A stretch of 6,893 nt of DNA. Origin: Desulfuromonadaceae bacterium GWB2_53_15 (GTDB lineage Bacteria; Desulfobacterota; Desulfuromonadia; Geobacterales; Pseudopelobacteraceae). The translations under genes and the position numbers were made by a program. Below the pieces are notes generated by a model. The model did not search any database and was not told the origin of the DNA. It was given only the letters and a program-made list of their open reading frames with translations. Shown piece after piece: positions 1-5,274 of the stretch. The stretch is taken from the NCBI GenBank assembly GCA_001824455.1, contig MHXL01000028.1, forward strand, positions 1 through 6,893, written 5' to 3'. Position 1 is the first letter of the stretch; each line of letters opens with the position of its first letter.

Positions 1-2483
1 GCCCCGAAGTGGCCGCCCTTCGTAAGGTTCTGTGCCTTGAACGGGTAACGCTGCTTGGCCCCGACATTTGAGCCGTATGACATGTAGGGCGAGTCCCAGT
101 AGCCGAGGATGCCCTGAGTGGCGCCAAAGGTGGAATTGTATCCCCATGGGGTGGTGTAGTTTTTGAATGTAGCCAGTGGCGCCTGCTTGGGAGTGGAGCT
201 GAAATGACAATCCAGGCAGAGGCTGGCGCCGGGATTGCGGGCATCCTTATTGGCTGCGGAGCCGGCGGCCTGCGGCCGATAGGTTGCGGAGTAACCGCCG
301 AAACCGCGTTGCGTGTTTTTAAGGATGCCCCCCTTGTTGCGGCCGGTGGCGCTGGAGTAACGGCTGGTGATCCCGGCGACTGTCGAGCCGTGGGAGTTGT
401 GGCAGTCATAGCATTGCACGGCAATTGCGCCGCTGGTGTTGGTTATAGTGCCGTCAACGCCGCTGGTGGTGTTCCAGCCGCGCTGGTTAGCGCCTGCATT
501 GCCATGGGCGGACAGTGCCTTGGCAATCTTCTTTTTGGCAGCATTGGGATAGGCCGCGGATGTGTATTTGCCCCAGCTGGTTGCCCCGCTCTGGGAGTAG
601 CGGGCGGCAACGCTGGTGCCGTCCCAGGCGTACTGCTTGGGGGTTTTGCCGTCGCCGAAGGGTGTGGCGGTATTATTCTGGTCGCTGTGGCATCCCAGGC
701 AGTGGTTGCCGATCTTCTGGATCTGCGCCCGTGTGCCGTTGGCGGTGTAGGCGATGAAGTATTTCGCGGCGTTCTTCGGCCGTTGCATGGTGCTGTATAC
801 CACGAGACGCACTGCAGCGCCTGAGACCGAGCTGTTGTGGTAGGCCTGGTTGATGCTGCCGTCGCTGTTTGCTTCCCAGTGACACTGGTAGCAGTGGGCA
901 TCTGTGATTGTTCCCTGCACATGGTGCGAGCCGGACCCAAACTGGGAGGTGATGGCGGCTCGCTTGCCCTGCGCTACGGAGTGACAGTCCAGACATGCGG
1001 TGGAGCCCCAGCGCGCCGAGGTGTTGCCATGACAGGAGATGGAGCCGCAGGCACCGTAGCCATCACCCGGTTCCGGAGTGCCATTGTATGTGGTGCTGTT
1101 GTATGGGTTTAAAAAACTGACATCAACCTTGTGGTTTGCGTGCAGGACAGGCATTTTACTATTCCCGGCCGTATGACACTGCGTGCAACCTGTGGTGGCA
1201 AAACCAGCGCCGTAGTGACAAACACCACATTTGTTCGAGTCTGTAAAACTGTTTATATGCTTGGCGTGGCTGCCGGAATTTATGAGAGCTCCGCCATGAG
1301 GGCTACCATTAGCGTGACAGGAAGGACATTTGCCGGTAGTCGATACGCCCCATTTAGGTGAAGAGTATACCGGTGGCCAGCTTCCGCCAGCCCCCTGGGC
1401 GCTGGAATGGCAATATACATTTTCACATTTACCATACCCGGAACCCGGATTTTTCTGCATGGGTGCAGGGATGCCGCTGTATTTGCCAAAGGTTGCCGTG
1501 GTTGTGCTGCTGAAGGCGATATCAACCTTTTTATTGACATGATTTGCGGTCGAGGAAACCGTAGTTGCAGAAGTGACCGTTGCAGCATGGCATATGTAAC
1601 ATGCGACCGGCACATTAAAAGTTGACGACAGATGTCTGCCGTGGCTTCCCGTAGCGGGAGCCGCTAAATGACACCCGGCGCACCCGAGTGTCCCCCCCCA
1701 GGTAGCGATCTGGTTGGGGGCGTTGTAACTTGTCGACTTGTTGCCAGGGCTGTGGCAATAGGTTGCGTTGCAGACGCCGAAATTATTGGTCTGACTGGGC
1801 AGATAATCGTTGAGCGGCCCGGTATAAGAACCACTGCCGTTGTTTGGAGCAGCGGTAAAGCTGATTTTCAGATCGCGATTGCCTGCGCTGGTGGCATGTG
1901 CAAATGTGGCGTTGTCTGGATGGCACTTCTTGCAGTTGCTACTGCCGGGATAATACTGGTCATGTTTAGCGTGACTGCCTGCTGCCCCCCCGAGGTAGGT
2001 AGTAGCTGCACCTGAAGGGGGTGCACCGTGGCACGTGCTGCATGTAGTTAAGGCCGGGTCGCTTCCCCAGGTGGGAGTAGCTGCCTCGAAGTGGCAGTTG
2101 ACGCTGGCGCAGCTGCCAAGAGTTGGTGTGGTGGCTTGCAGAAAGGCGCTGGTCGTGTTTTTGTAAGTAGTTGTAAGTGAGGCGTTGTTGATGCGGGATG
2201 AAACCTTGATCAGTCCGTCCCGGTGGGTTGCATTGTAGCTGCTGCTGTCGGGATGACATGTTTCGCAAGCGGTGGGGGCTGCCTGTGCATCCATATGGGT
2301 GCGGTGATTACCCGGAAAACCGCCGGAGGAAGGATTGCGAAACAGTGCATCAACCGGGCGATTGTCTGCGGGAATTGACGTGCCATGACAGCCATTACAC
2401 TGAATCGCGGCTTCGATTTTTTTTATCGAAAATGTGAGCAGGCAGGCTACTATGAGCGTACAAATGCAAAGGCGCTGTTTCAT
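1..2483 (-). CDS. Large secreted multiheme c-type cytochrome with CX4CH and CX2CH motifs (3' end outside window)
   Basis: I translated this frame by hand from the ATG at 2483 to the window edge: 827 residues with no stop, so the gene is intact here but its C-terminus is missing. A GAAGGTG ribosome site lies just upstream. Residues 1-26 form an export signal (MKQR, hydrophobic 5-20, then KKIEAA). Eighteen heme c motifs follow, first Cys at 29, 73, 125, 148, 184, 238, 268, 295, 353, 386, 419, 433, 479, 497, 531, 595, 691 and 756. Four of these (125, 238, 353, 479) are CX4CH and the rest CX2CH. The pairing of CX4CH with a following CX2CH is a known Geobacter cytochrome signature. Linkers are rich in Ser, Thr, Asn, Gly and Ala. 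Expected role (inference): periplasmic or outer-surface electron transfer, perhaps in extracellular respiration. It follows the PqqD/radical SAM cassette after a 114-bp AT-rich gap. Exact partner and redox role cannot be told from the sequence. Confidence 0.95.
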   Translation of the reverse strand, partial: MKQRLCICTLIVACLLTFSIKKIEAAIQCNGCHGTSIPADNRPVDALFRNPSSGGFPGNHRTHMDAQAAPTACETCHPDSSSYNATHRDGLIKVSSRINNASLTTTYKNTTSAFLQATTPTLGSCASVNCHFEAATPTWGSDPALTTCSTCHGAPPSGAATTYLGGAAGSHAKHDQYYPGSSNCKKCHPDNATFAHATSAGNRDLKISFTAAPNNGSGSYTGPLNDYLPSQTNNFGVCNATYCHSPGNKSTSYNAPNQIATWGGTLGCAGCHLAAPATGSHGRHLSSTFNVPVACYICHAATVTSATTVSSTANHVNKKVDIAFSSTTTATFGKYSGIPAPMQKNPGSGYGKCENVYCHSSAQGAGGSWPPVYSSPKWGVSTTGKCPSCHANGSPHGGALINSGSHAKHINSFTDSNKCGVCHYGAGFATTGCTQCHTAGNSKMPVLHANHKVDVSFLNPYNSTTYNGTPEPGDGYGACGSISCHGNTSARWGSTACLDCHSVAQGKRAAITSQFGSGSHHVQGTITDAHCYQCHWEANSDGSINQAYHNSSVSGAAVRLVVYSTMQRPKNAAKYFIAYTANGTRAQIQKIGNHCLGCHSDQNNTATPFGDGKTPKQYAWDGTSVAARYSQSGATSWGKYTSAAYPNAAKKKIAKALSAHGNAGANQRGWNTTSGVDGTITNTSGAIAVQCYDCHNSHGSTVAGITSRYSSATGRNKGGILKNTQRGFGGYSATYRPQAAGSAANKDARNPGASLCLDCHFSSTPKQAPLATFKNYTTPWGYNSTFGATQGILGYWDSPYMSYGSNVGAKQRYPFKAQNLTKGGHFG
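981..1187 (-). repeat. Cytochrome heme module, copy 4 (residues 433-501)
   Basis: CTQCH (433), ANHKVDVSF, GYGACGSISCH (CX4CH at 479), RWG, then CLDCH (497). It is the most compact copy and closest to copy 3. Beyond it the protein has only CX2CH motifs. Confidence 0.75.
1314..1601 (-). repeat. Cytochrome heme module, copy 3 (residues 295-390)
   Basis: CYICH (295), NHVNKKVDIAF, GYGKCENVYCH (CX4CH at 353), KWG, then CPSCH (386). It shares the H..KVD[IV].F and GYG.C elements closely with copy 4. Confidence 0.75.
1668..1934 (-). repeat. Cytochrome heme module, copy 2 (residues 184-272)
   Basis: CKKCH (184), a His linker ending in LKISF, CNATYCH (238), a TWGG stretch, then CAGCH (268). Same motif order as the other three copies. 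Confidence 0.7.
2028..2267 (-). repeat. Cytochrome heme module, copy 1 (residues 73-152)
   Basis: First of four related protein-level modules: CX2CH (CETCH, 73), a His-containing linker, CX4CH (CASVNCH, 125), a Trp-Gly pair (139-140), then CX2CH (CSTCHGAPP, 148). The similarity is in motif order and the WG pair, not in DNA identity. Confidence 0.7.
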
Positions 2484-2486
2484 GAT

Positions 2487-2493
2487 CACCTTC
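2487..2493 (-). promoter_or_regulatory. Ribosome binding site for the cytochrome
   Basis: GAAGGTG read on the minus strand, ending 3 bases before the ATG at 2483. It fixes the start that gives the full signal peptide. Confidence 0.6.
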
Positions 2494-2521
2494 GTGAATC
2501 TCTAGCAGTGAGTGGCTATGA

Positions 2522-2551
2522 ATTATTTAGCATTTATAATGCCATTGCCAA
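2522..2551 (-). promoter_or_regulatory. Possible sigma-70-type promoter for the cytochrome
   Basis: On the minus strand TTGGCA (2551-2546) and AATAAT (2527-2522) are separated by 18 bases; each matches the consensus hexamer at 5 of 6 positions. This would start transcription near 2515 and leave a leader of about 30 bases before the ATG. The region is AT-rich, so chance matches are possible. Confidence 0.4.
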
Positions 2552-2582
2552 CAAAAAGGCTAAACAAATAAAATTATAATGC
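2534..2582 (-). repeat. Two direct copies of GCATTATAA upstream of the cytochrome
   Basis: The 9-mer GCATTATAA occurs on the minus strand at 2582-2574 and 2542-2534, exactly 40 bp apart. The second copy is also part of a small palindrome (GCATT-ATA-AATGC, 2542-2530) inside the spacer of the proposed promoter. It could be a regulator site, or chance in AT-rich DNA. Confidence 0.3.
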
Positions 2583-2597
2583 AATAATGTGATTCGG

Positions 2598-3500
2598 CTA
2601 ATTGACGCTGCGTTCACAAGCCGGATCAAGGCTACATGCAGAACCCTGCAAAACATAGCTTCTTCCACGACATCCACCGCGACATTGATGTAGTTCGGCG
2701 CAATCCCCACAGGCCTCTGGAAGCTCCCGCAGCATTTTCCGCATATCAATTTTAGCTGCCGATGCAAGTATTTCAGTCAGTGTCGAGGTGTGCAGGTTGC
2801 CCAGCGCCAGTGGCAGTGTCGGACAAGGATACACCGTCCCATCCGGACTAATGGCAAGCATGGTGTTGGCGGCCTGGCAACCGCCGCCGGGAAAGGGTGT
2901 AGTCGGGTTGAAGGCGCGCCACAGGAAGGGGTCGTGGATGGTCAGGCGCAGGGCGCTGTAATCGAGCCTTGCCAGGAGTTCGGTGAGCGTGGCTTGCTCC
3001 TGTGCTGCCAAAGTGAATGCCGGTTCATCACCGTACAGACGCTGCATCGGCAGGGTCAGGGAGGAGATACCATGTTCAAGGCAGAAGGTCACAACACGGG
3101 GCAGCTCCTGCCAGTTCCCATGGTTTACCTGAAATGCGATGCCCGTTGCAAAGCGTCCGCCCACGTCATCGCGGATTGCCGTTATCCCTGCCAGTTCGGC
3201 GCATGAAGCCGCATACAGCAGCAAACCCCGCAATCCGAGGTTGTGGAGACGGTCAAGGCTGGCTTCTGAGATGTTGTTCGGAACCGTTGTCAGGACAACG
3301 GCCAAGGGAGTGCCCCGCATCTGTTCAAGGATGGAAAAACAGGTCTGGTCAAGCGCAGGACCACAATCCAGCAGATGGAGTTGAAGGGGTTTGATGGCGG
3401 CGATGTGGTGGCAGATCCGGGTATAATCGGGTGAAATAGCGGGCAGTGGCGTCAAGTCCCAGTAGATGGTGAGCGGCCTGGCAAGCTCTCCCAGGCTCAC
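2598..3500 (-). CDS. SPASM-domain protein with degenerate radical SAM domain (GeoRSP-type partner)
   Basis: 300 residues from a GTG at 3500 that shares the bases GTGA with the stop of the upstream radical SAM gene; this 4-bp overlap decides the start, although no strong Shine-Dalgarno is visible. The N-terminus LTIYWDL aligns with LTINWAL of the neighbouring enzyme. Where that enzyme has CX3CX2C, this one has LTPLPAISPDY with no cysteines, so it cannot hold the radical SAM cluster. The C-terminal SPASM cysteines are complete: C208, C226 (in a GX4C), C264, C267, C273, C277, C295, with an extra C289. It should therefore bind one or two auxiliary 4Fe-4S clusters. Known family logic: in the GeoRSP set a SPASM-only protein accompanies a PqqD protein and a radical SAM/SPASM enzyme. 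Inferred role: a partner subunit for substrate binding or electron supply. A catalytic role is unlikely. Confidence 0.88.
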   Translation of the reverse strand: MSLGELARPLTIYWDLTPLPAISPDYTRICHHIAAIKPLQLHLLDCGPALDQTCFSILEQMRGTPLAVVLTTVPNNISEASLDRLHNLGLRGLLLYAASCAELAGITAIRDDVGGRFATGIAFQVNHGNWQELPRVVTFCLEHGISSLTLPMQRLYGDEPAFTLAAQEQATLTELLARLDYSALRLTIHDPFLWRAFNPTTPFPGGGCQAANTMLAISPDGTVYPCPTLPLALGNLHTSTLTEILASAAKIDMRKMLRELPEACGDCAELHQCRGGCRGRSYVLQGSACSLDPACERSVN

Positions 3501-4501
3501 GGCTCTACCCAGCAGTGCGGATCCGGGCTGTTGATATCGCCGGTCAGAGCCAGGGCGCGGGCGCTGCAACCGCCCAGGCAGTCGCTGTAGTGATCGCAGG
3601 TGCCGCACTTGCCGTGCGGTTCCTTGTGACGCATCTTGGCCAAAAGCGGTGCATTGCGCCAGACTTCACCCAGGTCATCACTGACGATGTTGCCGATCAC
3701 CACCGGGATGAAGCCGCAGGGGGTTATATCGCCGTTGGCCTTGATGGCCAGGGATAGTTTGCCGCAAACGCTGCCCTTCACAAGGGAGCTTTCAGTGGGC
3801 AGTCCCAGGGAGGAGATCACCGGGTCGTCAAAGGACAGCTCCAGATCCCCGCACCTTTCCTTGGCTGCCAGTGCCCGCCGGTAAAAGGCCTGCCACTGTG
3901 CGGGGGAAAGATCGAGTTCATCCTTGTTGGCCAGTCCGTGGCCGGCGCATTTGAAGTTGTGCAGGTTGAGACGGCTGACGCCGTGCTGCCGGGCCAGGGC
4001 GATGATCTCGTCCAGTGAATCCTGATTGATGGTGCAGATCACCGTAGAAAGGGATGTTCTGATGCCGGCGCCCTGCAGGAAGCCCAAGGCTGCCAAAGCC
4101 CGGACATGGCTCCCTTCGACCCCGCGAAAACGGTCGTGTACCGCGGCCTCATGGCTGTCCAGGCTGATCCCCACGGCGGCAAAACCGGCCTGTTTCAATT
4201 CCAGCGCCTTGGCCTGATCGAGAAGATAGCCGTTGCTGTTCATGGAGACCCGCATCTTCAGGCTGGCGGCATGGCTGGCCAGCTCCAGCAGGTCGGCACG
4301 GAGCAAAGGCTCCCCACCGCCGAAATTGACTGCCATGACTCCCAGCTTGGCAACTTTGTCGAAACAAGCGCGCAGGGTAGAGCCATCCAGTTCCTCACCT
4401 GTCTCCACACGGCTGTAGCAGTGGCGGCAGGCAAAGTTGCAACTATTGTTAAGGGCCCAGTTGATGGTGAGCGGGGCCTTGACCAGCCATTCATTCCCCA
4501 T
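3497..4501 (-). CDS. Radical SAM/SPASM peptide- or protein-modifying enzyme (GeoRSP-type)
   Basis: 334 residues from the ATG at 4501, which overlaps the end of the PqqD gene by 11 bp and has GAAGGGG ten bases upstream. The in-frame ATG at 4531 has no such site. The radical SAM cluster motif is CNFACRHC at residues 21-28; GGGEP at 61-65 is the SAM-binding glycine motif; SMNSNG (86-91) and GISLDS (111-116) match later strands of the barrel. The C-terminal SPASM domain has the full seven-cysteine pattern: C246, C262 (GX4C), C299, C302, C308, C312, C330, expected to hold two auxiliary 4Fe-4S clusters. Such enzymes cleave SAM reductively and modify ribosomally made peptides or proteins, for example by crosslinking. 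It lies between a PqqD-like protein and a SPASM-only protein, which is the GeoRSP arrangement. The substrate and chemistry are not known from the sequence. Confidence 0.93.
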   Translation of the reverse strand: MGNEWLVKAPLTINWALNNSCNFACRHCYSRVETGEELDGSTLRACFDKVAKLGVMAVNFGGGEPLLRADLLELASHAASLKMRVSMNSNGYLLDQAKALELKQAGFAAVGISLDSHEAAVHDRFRGVEGSHVRALAALGFLQGAGIRTSLSTVICTINQDSLDEIIALARQHGVSRLNLHNFKCAGHGLANKDELDLSPAQWQAFYRRALAAKERCGDLELSFDDPVISSLGLPTESSLVKGSVCGKLSLAIKANGDITPCGFIPVVIGNIVSDDLGEVWRNAPLLAKMRHKEPHGKCGTCDHYSDCLGGCSARALALTGDINSPDPHCWVEP

Positions 4502-4805
4502 AACGGATAAACCCCTTCGTTGCCAGCTCATTCAAAAAGGCAGTCACATCAGCGCTCAGCTCATCCTCTTCCACTTCGAAGCAGGTGAGCAGTTCAGCCA
4601 CGATTTCTTCGGTAGTGCGGCCATCGCACAACTTCCAGATCTCGGTGCCAAGGATATTGAGGGACAGCATAACGCCATTGTTGAACAACAGCGAAGTAGC
4701 AATATCCTCAGCATCATCACCCTGTTCGAGTGCGTTGCGGGCCTGGTCGCGCTGCTCGTCTTCCTCGCGCCAGAGCACATCGGGATTGCGCTGGATTCTA
4801 CGCAT
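4491..4805 (-). CDS. PqqD-family peptide-binding protein (GeoRSP-type)
   Basis: 104 residues. The start ATG at 4805 has ACGGAG about eight bases upstream. The family signature is visible: an N-terminal NPDVLWREEDE strand (7-17), GVMLSLNILGTEIW (44-57), then the helical part TTEEIVAELLTCFEV (64-78) and ADVTAFLNELATKGFI (85-100). PqqD proteins are small winged-helix-like chaperones (RiPP recognition elements) that hold a precursor peptide for a radical SAM enzyme. That fits its place directly upstream of, and overlapping, the radical SAM/SPASM gene. Oddity: between the first strand and the 'LLFNNGV' strand there is a highly charged stretch (about residues 18-36, rich in D, E, Q, R) that looks like an insertion relative to short PqqD proteins. 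There are only two cysteines (60 and 75), both in the helical half. The bound peptide is unknown. Confidence 0.9.
   Translation of the reverse strand: MRRIQRNPDVLWREEDEQRDQARNALEQGDDAEDIATSLLFNNGVMLSLNILGTEIWKLCDGRTTEEIVAELLTCFEVEEDELSADVTAFLNELATKGFIRYGE
4512..4518 (-). promoter_or_regulatory. Ribosome binding site of the radical SAM gene
   Basis: GAAGGGG on the minus strand, ten bases before the ATG at 4501 and inside the end of the PqqD gene. It supports this start over the in-frame ATG at 4531 and suggests translational coupling. Confidence 0.55.
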
Positions 4806-4832
4806 CTGTTTTCTCCGTCTTACTTTCGTGTA

Positions 4833-4906
4833 AACCCCTCCAAACCTCCCCTTGTCAGGGGCGGCTTAAAAGCTTCCCCCCTGACAAGGGGGGACTGAGG
4901 GGGGTT
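4833..4906. repeat. Imperfect 2 x 37-bp inverted repeat (MITE- or REP-like intergenic element)
   Basis: The arms 4833-4869 and 4870-4906 are inverted copies that match at 24 of the outer 31 positions, with a perfect 14-bp block CCCCTTGTCAGGGG in each arm. Both outer ends read AACCCC going inward. The two terminal bases of the right arm are part of the TAA stop codon of the cupin gene. Each core is itself a small C-run/G-run hairpin. The element has no coding content. It resembles short dispersed intergenic repeats found in many copies in environmental Proteobacteria (recognition, not searched). Confidence 0.75.
4868..4893 (-). terminator. Possible weak terminator after the cupin gene
   Basis: Read on the minus strand: CCCCCC, a six-base loop TTGTCA, GGGGGG, then AAGCTTTT. 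The 6-bp all-GC stem lies about 11 bases after the cupin stop, but the T-run is short and interrupted. It could separate the permease-cupin unit from the PqqD cassette, or be only a by-product of the inverted repeat. Confidence 0.35.
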
Positions 4907-5225
4907 AGTCGCCTTGTCCTGTAATCGAAGCGATAACCAGGTTTTCGGTCGATGAGTTCCGAATGCCGTGATCCTCAAAAGCAGGGACGACAACGATCTG
5001 CCCCATTGTTATGGTCTGGGAATTTTTTCCGGAAACAAGCTCGCCAGTACCTTCCATGACCGTCCAGATGTGGCTGCCGTGGTGGGTATGGGTGATGATT
5101 TCCTGGCCAGGTTTCATGCAGATCAGGCTGATCCTGGCATGATCATCGGACCAGATGGTTTCCATATGGCGTTTTTCATCATCAAATTTCTTGATGTTCT
5201 GTACGTCAAAAACCTGTGATTTCAT
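4905..5225 (-). CDS. Small single-domain cupin protein
   Basis: 106 residues from the ATG at 5225, behind a strong AGGAGGA site. It shows both cupin motifs. Motif 1 is around residues 40-61: a G, then H46 and H48 in THTHHGSH, then E58 and G61. Motif 2 is G75 with P81, H86 and N90. H46, H48, a third ligand (E58 or H52) and H86 are the expected metal ligands. Small cupins of this type bind Fe, Mn, Ni or Zn in the cytoplasm and serve as enzymes, sensors or small-molecule binders; there is no signal peptide. It follows the permease by 49 bp on the same strand with no clear promoter between them, so the two are probably co-transcribed and may act on the same compound or metal. The specific function is unknown. 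The stop codon comes from the edge of the inverted repeat at 4833-4906. Confidence 0.88.
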   Translation of the reverse strand: MKSQVFDVQNIKKFDDEKRHMETIWSDDHARISLICMKPGQEIITHTHHGSHIWTVMEGTGELVSGKNSQTITMGQIVVVPAFEDHGIRNSSTENLVIASITGQGD

Positions 5226-5230
5226 TGTAT

Positions 5231-5237
5231 TCCTCCT
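5231..5237 (-). promoter_or_regulatory. Strong ribosome binding site of the cupin gene
   Basis: AGGAGGA on the minus strand, five bases before the ATG at 5225. It is the best Shine-Dalgarno in the window and suggests the cupin is made at a higher level than its neighbours. Confidence 0.8.
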
Positions 5238-5274
5238 GTAGATAAGTATGACTCCATGGTTGTGGGGGAGTTTG

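Noticed and set aside
204..824. A 206-codon open frame on the plus strand, and similar plus-strand frames at 837-1112 and 1668-2015
   Set aside because: They lie opposite the cytochrome frame, whose signal peptide and 18 ordered heme motifs leave no doubt. The antisense products are Gly/Ala/Val-rich with no recognisable domain and no ribosome site was noticed.
443..940. Short minus-strand open frames inside the cytochrome (443-940, 673-996, 1280-1615, 1966-2268, 2210-2395), suggesting a broken gene
   Set aside because: They are in other frames. The true frame reads without a stop from 2483 to the window edge, so there is no frameshift or pseudogene.
2442..2483. Lipoprotein signal (IVAC, residues 11-14) in the cytochrome
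   Set aside because: The hydrophobic stretch continues past this Cys to residue 20 and the stretch before it is very short, so ordinary signal peptidase cleavage near residues 25-26 is more likely. Not fully excluded.
2484..2597. Intrinsic terminator after the SPASM-only gene
   Set aside because: No GC-rich hairpin followed by a T-run is present; only short AT-rich palindromes are seen.
3501..3608. Start of the SPASM-only gene at the ATG at 3608, giving 336 residues
   Set aside because: It would overlap the radical SAM gene by 112 bp and add an Arg-rich segment that is a shadow of that gene's SPASM region. The GTG at 3500 in a GTGA overlap is the normal coupled start.
4502..4531. Start of the radical SAM gene at the ATG at 4531
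   Set aside because: It has no Shine-Dalgarno and adds ten residues not typical of the family; the ATG at 4501 has GAAGGGG at a good distance.
5226..5274. ACTCC/GGAGT stem between the permease and cupin as a terminator
   Set aside because: The stem is only 5 bp with an 11-base loop and no T-run follows; the genes are probably co-transcribed.
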